64,000 nucleotides of DNA from Bradyrhizobium hipponense (GCF_008123965.1 NZ_VSTH01000078.1:62001-126000); one strand, 5' to 3'; positions 31,375 through 40,532 are shown, numbered from the stretch's first letter. The notes: generated from the letters alone by a model not told the origin. Numbers and translations are program-made.

Positions 31375-32451
31375 ATGAGTTTTAGCCTGCTGGACTTTCG
31401 CCGCAAATGGTCTTGTCGCGGCTATACGTCCGCCGGCGCGGCAATGGTTACCGTCGGGGTCGGGCTGTTGCTTGTGCTCCCGGAGCCTGCGGCGGCGCGA
31501 AAATATGCTGCGCCGCTCGATATCTTTGGCCTTGGTGCGCCACGGCCACGCGGCAAGGTTCATTCCGCCAAGATCCCGCTGCCGAAGCCGCGGCCCGAGG
31601 AGGCTCCCAACGCGTCGGATGAGCCGGCGCCGGAGGCTCCCGCCGCGGGCGGCAAGCCCTCCCCTGATAAGCCCGCCGAGGCCGCGCCGCCCCCCGAGAA
31701 GCAGGCTTCAGCCTGCCGGCTCGCACTGACCGAGGAGGTTGCGATCGCGCCCTCGATCCCAGAAATCCGCGGACCCGGCGGCTGCGGCGGCGAGGATCTG
31801 GTGCGGCTCGAAGCCATCGTGCTGCCGGACAGGCGCAAGGTGCCGGTCAAGCCGGCTGCGGTCCTCCGCTGCACCATGGCCTCCGCGATCGCCGATTGGG
31901 TCCGCACGGACATGGTGCCGCTGGCCACAAGCCTCGGTTCGACCATCGCCGATCTCGATAATTTCGATTCCTTCGAGTGCCGTGGTCGTAACCGCATCGC
32001 GGGCGCGATGCTGTCCGAGCATGGCAAGGCCAATGCACTCGACGTCCGTTCCATCAAGCTTGCCAATGGCCGGTCGATCGGCCTGACCGACCGCGCCATG
32101 TCGCGCGATGTGCGCGAGCGCGTCCTGCATTCGGTCTGCTCCCGCTTTACCACCGTGCTGGGTCCGGGCTCGGACTGGTACCACGAGGACCACATCCATC
32201 TCGACCTGGCGCAGCGGCGCAACGACTACCGGATCTGCCAGTGGAACGTCTGGGATCCCTTGCCCCAGGTCGCCCCACTGCTGCCGGCGGAACGCCCCGA
32301 GGAGGCGCCGCCGCGCGAGGTTGCGGCCAAGCCCGATGGAAAGGAGGAAGCTGATGACGAGGCGACGGAGAAACTCCGGGCGCCTGCGGATAAGTCGGCG
32401 GCCGACGGCAAAGCCCAGCCGTCCAAGCCCGCAACAAAAAAGCGCCGGTGA
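31375..32451 (+). CDS. Extensin-like family protein, exported
   Basis: 358 aa from the ATG at 31375. A membrane or signal segment (~24-41, VTVGVGLLLVLPEPAAA) leads to a Pro/Ala/Glu-rich linker (65-120). The extensin-like C-terminal domain (~122-300) follows, with CRLALTEEVAIAPSIPEI, FDSFECRGRNR, HGKANALDV and DWYHEDHIHLDLA. The His and Asp residues recall the fold of zinc peptidoglycan hydrolases (known resemblance; activity not shown). A basic Lys/Ala tail ends inside a terminator hairpin. Confidence 0.88.
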   Translation: MSFSLLDFRRKWSCRGYTSAGAAMVTVGVGLLLVLPEPAAARKYAAPLDIFGLGAPRPRGKVHSAKIPLPKPRPEEAPNASDEPAPEAPAAGGKPSPDKPAEAAPPPEKQASACRLALTEEVAIAPSIPEIRGPGGCGGEDLVRLEAIVLPDRRKVPVKPAAVLRCTMASAIADWVRTDMVPLATSLGSTIADLDNFDSFECRGRNRIAGAMLSEHGKANALDVRSIKLANGRSIGLTDRAMSRDVRERVLHSVCSRFTTVLGPGSDWYHEDHIHLDLAQRRNDYRICQWNVWDPLPQVAPLLPAERPEEAPPREVAAKPDGKEEADDEATEKLRAPADKSAADGKAQPSKPATKKRR

Positions 32452-32467
32452 AACCGGCGCTTTTGAA
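32438..32467. terminator. Bidirectional intrinsic terminator overlapping the extensin stop codon
   Basis: AAAAAAGCGCCGGT and ACCGGCGCTTTT form a ten-pair stem whose loop contains the TGA stop at 32449-32451. It has T runs on both strands and so serves the convergent L,D-transpeptidase gene as well. Confidence 0.85.
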
Positions 32468-32487
32468 AAGCCTCAGGCAGGGCCCGC

Positions 32488-33168
32488 TCAGTAGGAAGAA
32501 TTGGAACCGCCGCCCTGAAGCGCGAGGCGCGAATTGTAGGGAGAGTCGCCGTGCTTCGGCTCGAGCACCACGACGATGGTGCCGACCTTGACACGGTTGT
32601 AGAGGTCGATTGCGTCTTCGTTGGTCAGGCGAATGCAGCCCGACGAGATCGAGGCGCCGATATATTCCGGCTGGTTGGTGCCGTGGATGCGGAACAGCGT
32701 GTCCTTGCCGCCCGAATAGAGATACATCGCGCGCGAGCCCATCGGATTGTCCGGGCCGGGCGCGACGAAGGTCGGCACGCCCAGGCGCGAAATCTCGCCC
32801 GGCGTCGGGTGCCAGGCCGGCCACTCGGTCATGCTGCCGACCTTGGCGATGCCGGACCACGCCATGGCCTCTTCGCCGACGGTGATGCCGTAGCGGATCG
32901 CCTTGCCGCCATCCATCACGTAATAGAGGTAATGGTTGTCGGAATCGACCACGATCGAGCCCGGCGCTTCCTTGCGGTGGTATTCGACGATGGCGCGGCG
33001 GAACGGTTCCGCGACAGGGGTGTTCTCGTACCGGACCTTGGCAAGCAGTTCCTTGTCCTTCGGCTTGAAGGCTTTGGTGTCGGTCGCTTCAAAATGCGTG
33101 GCCTGCATGCAACCCGACAGCATCAGGCCGGCAGCCAAAATGACTAACTTAACTCTCAGCGACGACAT
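32488..33168 (-). CDS. L,D-transpeptidase lipoprotein (YkuD domain)
   Basis: 226 aa from the ATG at 33168. Lipobox LMLSGC puts the acylated Cys near residue 19, so the protein is anchored to a membrane. The YkuD domain (~75-205) contains FRIHGTNQPEYIG and the catalytic SSGCIRLTNED (Cys ~178). It crosslinks peptidoglycan or attaches proteins to it. It is similar to ErfK/YbiS proteins of rhizobia, which occur in many paralogues. Convergent with the extensin-like gene, also a wall-related protein. Confidence 0.92.
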   Translation of the reverse strand: MSSLRVKLVILAAGLMLSGCMQATHFEATDTKAFKPKDKELLAKVRYENTPVAEPFRRAIVEYHRKEAPGSIVVDSDNHYLYYVMDGGKAIRYGITVGEEAMAWSGIAKVGSMTEWPAWHPTPGEISRLGVPTFVAPGPDNPMGSRAMYLYSGGKDTLFRIHGTNQPEYIGASISSGCIRLTNEDAIDLYNRVKVGTIVVVLEPKHGDSPYNSRLALQGGGSNSSY

Positions 33169-33505
33169 GATTTGGTTCCAATCAAAACAATACCGTGCGG
33201 AAATCCCGAGCTTAACGCCCGAGTTCCTCGACTCCGTTAGTCCCATTATCGTTGAAATCTGCCACAATTCCAGCTCTTAAGGCTTTATCCCGCGCTGCGA
33301 GACCCCAGCTGTGGCTTTTTTGCCGCAAGTTTGCAGCGTCGACGTCGATTTTCGGGCCAAAGTGCACCGAATGTCCCGTCCCCGCCACGGTAGAGCCACG
33401 GGGCGGCCATAAATGCAAACGCCCCGTTAATGTGCTTGTCATCGTGAACTTGTCAGAATCGCGCTAAGGCCTGTCGCTCTGTCGCAGGCCCTTCTGGAGT
33501 TGTGC
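33169..33505. other. 337-bp divergent intergenic region
   Basis: It separates the L,D-transpeptidase lipoprotein from CorA. The part near 33260-33470 is GC-rich and the rest mixed. It must hold both promoters, but no convincing operator, hairpin with T run, or small gene was seen. Confidence 0.5.
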
Positions 33506-34483
33506 ATGTTTTCTGTGTTCGTTCCCTCCGAGTCCTCCCTCAAGAAGGCCATCGTCGGCGATCTCGCGGCGGTGCCGGAGCATGCGGTGTGGATCGATTT
33601 GTTCAACCCGACCGCGGCCGAGGACAAGGCGGTGGAGCGGCTCTCGGGCATCGCGATCCCGACCCGGGAGGACATGCAGGAGATCGAGATCTCCAGCCGC
33701 CTCTATATCGAGAACGGCGCGCGCTACATGACCGCGACGCTGATGTGCCACTCCGACACCGACATGCCCCGGACCACGGCGGTGACCTTCATCCTCGGCG
33801 ACCACCGCCTCGTGACGGTGCGCTACGATCAGCCCAAGCCCTTTGCGCTGGTCGAGGCCAAGCTGGCCCGCTCCTGTACGCCGGGCATCACCGGCGAGAT
33901 GGTGCTGATGGAACTGGTTGACGCGGTGATCGACCGCTGTGCCGACATTCTGGAGCGGTGTGGCGCCGAGATCGACCAGGTCTCGCACGACATTTTCGAG
34001 CCGGAGAGCGAACGTCACGGTCACGCCAAGCAATATTCCCAGATCCTGATCTCGATCGGCCGCAAGGGCGATCTGACCTCCAAGGTCCGCGAAAGCCTGG
34101 TCTCGATCGGCCGGGTCGTCGCCTTCCTCTCGGCGGTGGTGGAAGGCGTGAAATGGTCGAAGGACATGCGCGAGCAGCTCAAGACCATGCAGCGCGACGT
34201 GGTCTCGCTGACCGACCACGCCTCCTATCTCTCGAGCAAGATCACCTTCGTGCTCGACGCCATGCTCGGCGTCGTCAATCTCGAGCAGAACAACATCATC
34301 AAGCTGTTTTCGGTCATGGCCGTTGTCCTGATGCCGCCGACGCTTATCGCTTCGATCTACGGCATGAACTTCAAGATGATGCCGGAACTCGAATGGGCGC
34401 ACGGCTATCCGATGGCCCTGGTGCTGATGCTGATCGCGGCGATCGTCCCGTACTGGATCTTCAAGTGGAAGAAGTGGTTGTAA
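33506..34483 (+). CDS. corA: CorA-family magnesium/divalent cation transporter
   Basis: 325 aa from the ATG at 33506 (GGAG seven bases upstream). A large cytosolic funnel domain is followed by two membrane helices (~265-285 and 300-322) flanking YGMNFKMMPELEW, the GMN selectivity motif (~286). The end WIFKWKKWL is the basic cytosolic tail of the family. Takes up Mg2+ (Co2+, Ni2+ possible). Monocistronic by position. Confidence 0.94.
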   Translation: MFSVFVPSESSLKKAIVGDLAAVPEHAVWIDLFNPTAAEDKAVERLSGIAIPTREDMQEIEISSRLYIENGARYMTATLMCHSDTDMPRTTAVTFILGDHRLVTVRYDQPKPFALVEAKLARSCTPGITGEMVLMELVDAVIDRCADILERCGAEIDQVSHDIFEPESERHGHAKQYSQILISIGRKGDLTSKVRESLVSIGRVVAFLSAVVEGVKWSKDMREQLKTMQRDVVSLTDHASYLSSKITFVLDAMLGVVNLEQNNIIKLFSVMAVVLMPPTLIASIYGMNFKMMPELEWAHGYPMALVLMLIAAIVPYWIFKWKKWL

Positions 34484-34668
34484 TAGCTACCGAGACCTTT
34501 CGCCGTTCGCACAGACATGGCGGTTGGTGTCGCAGAATAGAGCGGGATTGAGGCTGCGCGGTGATACGTGCTCTCCGCCCCAATTCCTCCGGTAAAATTT
34601 GAGCGGTGGGCTGAACGTTTACGCGAAACTTGTCTGCGATAAGCAGTGCGTAGCCGCGAGGAACAGCC

Positions 34669-34887
34669 ATGGTTGAAAAACACATAACGTCGCCCCGCAA
34701 CGTCATCGATCTGGCGAACTACCGTCAGGTTCTGGCGAGCGGCAAGGCGTCGTCGATGTCGGCACGCATGTGCCGGCACTGTGGTGCTCCGCTGCTCGAC
34801 GGTGAGAACGACGACGACTGCTCGACTGCACTCAACGCCGCAGCTCCCCGGCTGCGCGAACGGTCGCGTCGGATTCGACTCGATTGA
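34669..34887 (+). CDS. 72-aa protein with a CxxC pair
   Basis: Starts MVEKHITSPRNVIDLANYR behind GAGGAA. MCRHCGAPLLDGENDDDC contains CxxC and a later Cys that could hold zinc. The tail is Arg-rich (RLRERSRRIRLD). Short, cytosolic, and unlike any family I can name. Confidence 0.65.
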   Translation: MVEKHITSPRNVIDLANYRQVLASGKASSMSARMCRHCGAPLLDGENDDDCSTALNAAAPRLRERSRRIRLD

Positions 34888-34970
34888 GCAACGGACGGAA
34901 GGGCGGGCGATCCAGGTCTTGCGGCGGCTTTGTCTGGATTGCCTTGCTTCCCGCTTTCCCAGAAAATCAC

Positions 34971-35741
34971 CTAGCGTGTCACGATCTGCGCCGTCGAGAC
35001 GATGGTCTCGGCGATGACGCCGTTCCGGTTGAAGGAAGCTAGGCACTCCTCGACATCGCGCAGCATCGCCTCGACATGCTCGCCCACTGCGTCGGGCGAG
35101 GACAATGAGTAGGTGAGGGTGCGCCGTGCCAGGTCCTGCACACTGACCGCGTGGCTTGTCTCGACTGTGACGAGCTCAGCGCGCTGGAAGGAGCTGCCGC
35201 GAAAGAACGCGGGAAGGTCGCGATGGGTCCGCGTGCCGCGGCCGGCCTCCTCCCAGAGCTGCGCTGGTGACCAGCGGCGGCGGGCTTCATTATAACCATC
35301 AAGCCACGGGTTACGGCCGTCGGCAGCTGAGAACGAGGCGCAGATCGCGATAGCGCCGTCGCGCGCGACCAGCCGATCGAACAGGGCAAGCGTTTGGTCG
35401 CGATCCATCCAATGCAAGGCACGGCCGATCGTCACGACATCGAAGCTGCCGGTGTTGGGGGACAATGTTTCCGCCTTGCCTTCGATCAGCTTGAGCACAT
35501 AGCCTGTGCTTGCCGCCGCGCGGCGCGCCGCATCGAGCATAGCAGGTTCAGGGTCAACGCCGACGATGCGGCCAACGTAGGGCGCGAAGCCGAGCGCCAG
35601 CAGCCCGGGTCCGGTGCCGAGGTCGATCAGGCCGCATCGCTTGGAAAGGCCGAGCTTTTTCGCGACGCTGCGAAAAAACTCAGGCGGGTAAGGCGGCCGC
35701 AAGTGCTCGTAGAGTGACGCAGTGCTCGCAAAACGGCCCAT
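34971..35741 (-). CDS. Class I SAM-dependent methyltransferase
   Basis: 256 aa from the ATG at 35741. Motif I is LIDLGTGPGLLALGFAP (~45), motif II GVDPEPAMLDAAR, and motif IV FDVVTIGRALHWMD. Layout and the HWMD motif fit the UbiE/trans-aconitate methyltransferase-like group; substrate unknown. It starts 16 bp after the stop of the SDR gene, so it is probably the last gene of a pdxH-SDR-methyltransferase transcript. Confidence 0.88.
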   Translation of the reverse strand: MGRFASTASLYEHLRPPYPPEFFRSVAKKLGLSKRCGLIDLGTGPGLLALGFAPYVGRIVGVDPEPAMLDAARRAAASTGYVLKLIEGKAETLSPNTGSFDVVTIGRALHWMDRDQTLALFDRLVARDGAIAICASFSAADGRNPWLDGYNEARRRWSPAQLWEEAGRGTRTHRDLPAFFRGSSFQRAELVTVETSHAVSVQDLARRTLTYSLSSPDAVGEHVEAMLRDVEECLASFNRNGVIAETIVSTAQIVTR

Positions 35742-35757
35742 GCTTCGCGCGCCTGAC

Positions 35758-36510
35758 CTAAACGTGCTGGCCGCCGTTGATGTGGATCTCCGCGCCGTTG
35801 ACGTAGGACGATGTCTCCGTGCACAGCACGTAGATGATCTTGGCGACTTCGTCCGGCGTGCCGAGCCGGTGCATCGGGATCTGCTGCTCCACGATCTTCT
35901 CCGTGCCCGGCGACAGGATGGAGGTGTCGATCTCGCCCGGCGCAATGGCATTGACGCGCACGCCGATGCGGCCGAAGTCCGACGCCATCTCGCGCGTTAG
36001 CGATGCGAGTGCGGCCTTGGAAGTCGCATAGGCCGCACCCGCGAAGGGATGCACCCGCGAGCCCGCGATCGAGGTGACGTTCACCACCGAGCCTTTGGCC
36101 GTCTTCAGCTCCTCGATCAGTCCGCGCGCGATCATGATCGGCGCGAAGAAGTTGACGTTAAACACGTGCGTCCATGTGTCGAGATCGGTGTCGACGGAGC
36201 CGAGCCTGGAGCCGCCCGGTCCCTTCGGCGAGATCGCGGCGTTGTTGACCAGCGCATGCAGCATGCCGCCCTCGAGGCGGTTGCGAATGTCCGTAATCGC
36301 CCGTGTCGTGTCCGCGGGATTGCCGAGGTCGACCTGGATGTGATCCTCGGGGCCTGCGTCCCACGGACAATCCTCCGGGAATGGGTGCCGCGAGCAGGTG
36401 ATGACGCGCCAGCCCGCCGAGGAGAAGCGGATCACGGTGGCGTGGCCGATGCCGCGGCTGGCTCCTGTCAGGAGCAGCGTGCGGCGCGGCGCGTTGGAGG
36501 GCTGCGGCAT
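35758..36510 (-). CDS. Short-chain dehydrogenase/reductase
   Basis: 250 aa from the ATG at 36510. TGASRGIGHATV is the cofactor glycine motif and NNAAIS the structural NNAG-like motif. The catalytic Ser lies in VNVTSIAGS and Tyr/Lys in YATSKAAL. The C-terminus VNGAEIHINGGQHV is classical for SDRs. The substrate cannot be told. It lies 14 bp behind pdxH and probably shares its transcript. Confidence 0.9.
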   Translation of the reverse strand: MPQPSNAPRRTLLLTGASRGIGHATVIRFSSAGWRVITCSRHPFPEDCPWDAGPEDHIQVDLGNPADTTRAITDIRNRLEGGMLHALVNNAAISPKGPGGSRLGSVDTDLDTWTHVFNVNFFAPIMIARGLIEELKTAKGSVVNVTSIAGSRVHPFAGAAYATSKAALASLTREMASDFGRIGVRVNAIAPGEIDTSILSPGTEKIVEQQIPMHRLGTPDEVAKIIYVLCTETSSYVNGAEIHINGGQHV

Positions 36511-36524
36511 TGAAGTCTTTCCGG

Positions 36525-37166
36525 TCAGGGGTACATCCGCGTCTTGGACCACGGCTGGCCGGCGGCGTCACGGCGAAATTCGATGCGGTCGTGCAGGCGG
36601 AATGGGCGGTCGTGCCAGAACTCGATGCGCAGCGGCGTGATGCGCCAGCCGCTCCAGCCCGGCGGTCGGGGCACCTCGCCGATGACGTGTCTGGCGGCGA
36701 CCTTGGCGATAGCCTGCTCGAAGGCAAAGCGGCTTTCCAGCGGCTGCGACTGCTTGCTCGCCCACGCGCCGATCTGCGCCTGCTTGGGGCGGGTGGCGAA
36801 ATAGGCATCGGCCTCGGCCTCGGACACCGGCGTCACGTTGCCGCGGATGCGGACCTGACGGCGCAGCGATTTCCAGTGAAAAAGTAACGCGGCCTTAGGA
36901 TTTGCGGCGAGCTCGCGGCCTTTCTGGCTCGCGATGTGGCTGTAGAAGACGAAACCCGCGGAATCGAAGCCTTTCATCAGCACCATGCGCACGTCCGGCA
37001 GCCCGTCCGCGTCGACGGTTGCGAGCGCCATGGCGTTCGGATCGTTCGGCTCGCTCTTGATCGCTTCGTTCAGCCAGGCCTCGAACAGCGCAAAAGGCTC
37101 GTCGGCGGTGGTGAAATCACCGGATGTTAAGGGTGTCTGGTGTTTCATCGAGGTCGTGTCGGTCAT
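36525..37166 (-). CDS. pdxH: Pyridoxamine/pyridoxine 5'-phosphate oxidase
   Basis: 213 aa, normal length. FMN-binding split-barrel motifs are present: RMVLMKGFDSAGFVFYSH, SQKGRELAANPKAALLFHW, and RQVRIRG. The PLP-binding end is GWRITPLRIEFWHDRPFRLHD with terminal RMYP. It makes pyridoxal 5'-phosphate using oxygen in the cytosol. First gene of a transcript with an SDR and a methyltransferase; divergent from a lipoprotein gene. Confidence 0.96.
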   Translation of the reverse strand: MTDTTSMKHQTPLTSGDFTTADEPFALFEAWLNEAIKSEPNDPNAMALATVDADGLPDVRMVLMKGFDSAGFVFYSHIASQKGRELAANPKAALLFHWKSLRRQVRIRGNVTPVSEAEADAYFATRPKQAQIGAWASKQSQPLESRFAFEQAIAKVAARHVIGEVPRPPGWSGWRITPLRIEFWHDRPFRLHDRIEFRRDAAGQPWSKTRMYP

Positions 37167-37258
37167 GTCTGGAGTCCGAGTTGCGTCCTGAGGCCCAAAA
37201 CGCGTTGTTGTCCGCTACCGCTCTATATAGGGCATGGGGACGCGTTGGCCTATCGGCG

Positions 37259-37687
37259 ATGCGGCCGTCCGGCCTTGTCATGACGATGATTCTGATCGGG
37301 CTCGGCGCCGGCGGTTGCAGCTTTTCTCGCAGCGAGAGCAGCGCCTATGCTAAGGCCGAGGACAGCGATCTCACCGGCTCGATCGCGCGGCCGGCGAAGG
37401 AGGCCGCACCGACCGAGACCGATCTCGCCTTCGCCCGCAATGCCGCCTCCGACGTCCTGAGCCAGGGCGACAAAGATTCCAGCCAGCACTGGGAGAATCC
37501 GCAGACCGGCGCGCGGGGCTCAGTGACCCCGATCGCGCAGTCCTACGCCGCCGAGGACGGCCGCAAGTGCCGCGATTTCCTGGCGAGCTATGTCAACGGC
37601 AGCACCGAAAGCTGGCTTCAGGGCGCCGGCTGCCAAAGCAGCCGTGGCCGTTGGGAGATTCATACGCTAAAGCCGTGGCGGAGTTAG
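37259..37687 (+). CDS. RT0821/Lpp0805-type surface lipoprotein
   Basis: 142 aa from the ATG at 37259. The signal MTMILIGLGAGGC gives a lipobox with the Cys near residue 20. The C-terminal part (KCRDFLASYVNGSTESWLQG, RGRWEIH) matches the RT0821/Lpp0805 family of 17-kDa-antigen-like lipoproteins. TATATAGGG about 30 bp upstream could be a -10 region. The frame opens further upstream, but that would bury the signal peptide. Confidence 0.8.
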   Translation: MRPSGLVMTMILIGLGAGGCSFSRSESSAYAKAEDSDLTGSIARPAKEAAPTETDLAFARNAASDVLSQGDKDSSQHWENPQTGARGSVTPIAQSYAAEDGRKCRDFLASYVNGSTESWLQGAGCQSSRGRWEIHTLKPWRS

Positions 37688-37795
37688 GAATCGGCTCCGC
37701 GGGCTAGTTGCAAAAATGCCACTGGTCCCCACATGAAGCCCAGGTGGGGCGGGGAGCCCTTTGATCATATCGATTTCCGAGAGGAGACGTGACGG

Positions 37796-38761
37796 ATGCG
37801 CGACCCCTATGAGGTCTTGGGGGTGCCGCGGAGCGCCAACGCTGCCGCGATCAAGAGCGCCTATCGCAAGCTTGCCAAGAAGCACCATCCCGACAGCAAC
37901 AAGAACGACCCGAAGGCGGCCGAGCGCTTCGCTGAGCTCAATACCGCCAACGAGATCCTCGGCGACGAGGACAAGCGCAAGCAGTTCGACCGCGGCGAGA
38001 TCGACGCCGACGGCAAGCCGCGCTTCCAGGGGTTTCCTGGCGGCGGCGGTCCGCGCGGGCGTGCGGGTCCCGGCGGGTTCGAAAGCTATACATTCCGCAG
38101 CGGCGGTGCGGGCGCAGGCCCGGGCGGGGGCGCGTTTGAGGACATCCTCAACAGCATGTTCGGCGGCGGGATGCGCGGGGCGCGGCCCGGTGCCGGCGGC
38201 GCCGGGCAGTTCGAATTCGACACGGGCGGGATCGGGCTGGATCTCGACCTGAACGTCGCCATGACCGTCTCGCTGGAAGAGTCGGTGCAAGGCGGGGAGA
38301 AGCGTGTCCGGTTGCCGTCCGGCAAGGAACTCAACGTCAAGATTCCGGTCGGCGTCGTCAGCGGCCAGCAGATCCGGCTGAAGGGGCAGGGCGAGACCGT
38401 GCCCGGCCATCCGCCCGGCGATCTCCTGATCACCATCACCGTCGCACCGCACGCCTTCTTCAAGGTCGAGGGTGCCGATCTGCGGATCGATCTGCCGGTC
38501 ACGCTCTACGAGGCGGTGCTCGGCGGCAAGGTCCGCGTGCCCACCCTTGGCAATGCCGTGGAGCTCTCGGTCCCCAAGAACACCTCCAGCGGCCGGACCT
38601 TCCGTCTCAAGGGCAAGGGTCTGCCCAAGGCGGGCGGAACCGGCGACCTCTTCGTCATCGTCAGGATTATTCTACCGGACGGGAACGACGCCGAGCTTGA
38701 GGCATTGATGGAAAAGTGGCGGGACCAACATCCCTACAATCCGCGTAGCGGGCTTGGTTAG
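37796..38761 (+). CDS. DnaJ-class chaperone without zinc finger (CbpA-like)
   Basis: 321 aa behind GAGGAG. The J domain (1-68) has the HPD motif in KKHHPDSN. A Gly-rich region (~80-140) is followed by two client-binding C-terminal domains (LDLNVAMTVSLEESVQGGEK; LPVTLYEAVLGGKVRVPTL). The four CxxCxGxG zinc repeats of true DnaJ are absent, which makes it a type II (CbpA) co-chaperone for DnaK. No partner gene is adjacent. Confidence 0.93.
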   Translation: MRDPYEVLGVPRSANAAAIKSAYRKLAKKHHPDSNKNDPKAAERFAELNTANEILGDEDKRKQFDRGEIDADGKPRFQGFPGGGGPRGRAGPGGFESYTFRSGGAGAGPGGGAFEDILNSMFGGGMRGARPGAGGAGQFEFDTGGIGLDLDLNVAMTVSLEESVQGGEKRVRLPSGKELNVKIPVGVVSGQQIRLKGQGETVPGHPPGDLLITITVAPHAFFKVEGADLRIDLPVTLYEAVLGGKVRVPTLGNAVELSVPKNTSSGRTFRLKGKGLPKAGGTGDLFVIVRIILPDGNDAELEALMEKWRDQHPYNPRSGLG

Positions 38762-39093
38762 GGCGATACCGGAATTTGAATGGGTTCTCCTAAAGGTCAA
38801 GAGCATTTTCCTAGCAGATGATGCTCATCATACCGTCGCCTGAAGCGCGGCAACGTTGCGCGATCCCAGGTGCTCGACGTGTCGGATGTCCGGCGGGACG
38901 GCCGATGAAAAGGTGCGGCCTCGAGAGGGGGACCAGCGCGGTACCAAAAACCCCAATCGAGGCCGCCTGCGTCGATCGGCGGATCGAACGCTGCTCAGTT
39001 TCGCGTGAGCATCCGGTGCGATAATGAGACGCGCCGATGTCCTGATTCCAAATTTTCAATGTCGGAATCGAGGCACCGCGTTCGCGCGGTTGT
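38762..39093. other. 332-bp intergenic region
   Basis: Lies between the convergent DnaJ-type and anti-sigma genes. Short open frames here have no ribosome site or composition support. No hairpin with a T run, repeat or RNA gene was recognised. Confidence 0.5.
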
Positions 39094-39864
39094 TTAGGTG
39101 CCGCTTTTCTCTGCCTGGTCGTAAACGGCCTGCGCCACCTTGGTCAGCCGGTCGCGGTCACCGCTGCCGCTGACGACGTAGCCGACGCCGCGGTCGGCCC
39201 AGAACAGCGCTCCATCCTTGTCCGTTTTGGCGTAGCGCATCTGCGTCGCGCCGCTCTCGGTCTTGGCGGTGTAGATCGTGTAGCGCTCGCCCGAGGGGCC
39301 CTCATACATCAGGAACGACGCGGGCCCGTTCGGCCCCGGCAGCAACCGACCGCCGACGAGTTTCAGCCCGCTCGCCTCCAGGTTCGGCGCGAACACGGTC
39401 CAGCCGCAGCGCCTGGTCAGCCAGGCCTGGAGGTGGTCGCGTTCGTTGCCACCGACCTCGACGGGATGACGGACCTCGACGACATAGAGCCGGTGGGCGT
39501 CGAGTGCGTCCGCCGTGAAGCTCTGGAAGGTCGACGGCGTGTTGGCGGCGCCATGCGCCACCCAACCGGCCGCACCGCCGGCAACGAAGGCAACCAGTGC
39601 AGCGGCGACGGCGCCATAGAGCCACTGCCTCGGGCGGCGTTCCAGCCGCTCCAGTTCCAGTCGCGCCGGCACCGGCTCCTGGGCGACGTCGTCGTAGCGG
39701 GCGTGCAGCATCTCGGCCATGGCGCGCCAGGATTGCACCCGCTCGGCATCCTCGGGGTGGGCGGCGAGCCAGGCCTCGACCTCGGCGCGGCGCTCGGCCG
39801 GCAGTTCGCCGTCGACATAGGCGTGCAGCTCGTCCTCGGTGATTGGAATATTGCGGTCCTTCAT
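39094..39864 (-). CDS. Anti-sigma factor of the RskA/non-zinc type
   Basis: 256 aa from the ATG at 39864. The N-terminal sigma-binding domain (TEDELHAYVDGELPAERRAE, ~1-75) is typical but has no HxxxCxxC zinc site. One membrane helix (~84-104, GAVAAALVAFVAGGAAGWV) is followed by a periplasmic sensor part with FQSFTADALDAHRLYVVEVR and NLEASGLKLVGGRLL. It should sequester the sigma factor encoded just upstream. The 106-bp gap between the two genes is unusually wide for such a pair. Confidence 0.9.
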   Translation of the reverse strand: MKDRNIPITEDELHAYVDGELPAERRAEVEAWLAAHPEDAERVQSWRAMAEMLHARYDDVAQEPVPARLELERLERRPRQWLYGAVAAALVAFVAGGAAGWVAHGAANTPSTFQSFTADALDAHRLYVVEVRHPVEVGGNERDHLQAWLTRRCGWTVFAPNLEASGLKLVGGRLLPGPNGPASFLMYEGPSGERYTIYTAKTESGATQMRYAKTDKDGALFWADRGVGYVVSGSGDRDRLTKVAQAVYDQAEKSGT

Positions 39865-39970
39865 ATCGGTCGTCTCTGGCTCTGCGGCCCAAAATATCGT
39901 TCGCGGCTGACCTTCGCTTTGTCCCTCTGCAAGCAGAGGACGCGACATGCGCAATGCATCAACCCTGCCA

Positions 39971-40459
39971 TCATTTCACCCGCCTGAGCGCCGGGCGCTC
40001 GCCCACCAGCGATGCTTTGACGTGGGCGCGGGCTCGCGCCAGGCGCGACATTACAGTGCCGATCGGCACGCCCTGGATATCGGCGACCTCGCGGTAGCTC
40101 ATGCCCTCCAGCATCACCAGCAGCAGCACCGAGCGCTGCTCCTCGACGAGCGTCGCCAGCGCCCTTTCGATGTCGCGTCCCTCGGCTTCGGTCCCGCTGG
40201 CATCGGGGTTGTTCTCCGTCAGCTGCATGAATTGCGGCCGTCTTGCCAGCGATCGGCGCCGGTTCTTGTTGAGGTTGGTCAGGATCGTGTAGAGCCAGCT
40301 CCTGACGTCGCCTCCGAGAAACAATCGTTCCGAGCGCAGCGCTCGCACCAACGTGTCCTGCACCAGATCGTCGGCCGCATCCGCATCGCGCGTCAGCGCG
40401 CGGGCGTAGCGGCGCAACGCCGGGATCATGGCTTCGACACTCTGGCGAAACGCACTCAT
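39971..40459 (-). CDS. ECF RNA polymerase sigma factor
   Basis: 162 aa. Region 2 (~10-75): ALRRYARALTRDADAADDLV and RSWLYTILTNLNKNRRR. Region 4 (~100-150): RSVLLLVMLEGMSYREVADI and PIGTVMSRLARARA, whose helix-turn-helix contacts the -35 box. It probably transcribes itself from the site at 40507-40532 and is restrained by the membrane anti-sigma factor downstream. It is not EcfG-like enough to be called the general-stress sigma. Confidence 0.94.
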   Translation of the reverse strand: MSAFRQSVEAMIPALRRYARALTRDADAADDLVQDTLVRALRSERLFLGGDVRSWLYTILTNLNKNRRRSLARRPQFMQLTENNPDASGTEAEGRDIERALATLVEEQRSVLLLVMLEGMSYREVADIQGVPIGTVMSRLARARAHVKASLVGERPALRRVK

Positions 40460-40506
40460 GGCCGTCTTGACGTCCTTAACGTTCGGCGCGAGCGCCTCAA
40501 CGATGA

Positions 40507-40532
40507 TAACACCCGAACGGAACGGCTATTCC
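40507..40532 (-). promoter_or_regulatory. Candidate ECF-type promoter of the sigma gene
   Basis: Minus-strand GGAAT (40532-40528), a 16-17-base spacer and TGTTA (40511-40507), about 48 bp before the start codon at 40459. The GGAA -35 suits ECF autoregulation. Confidence 0.4.

Noticed and set aside
38818..39024. 68-aa open frame in the gap after the DnaJ-type gene
   Set aside because: No ribosome site, no plausible domain, and Arg/Pro/Cys-rich composition.
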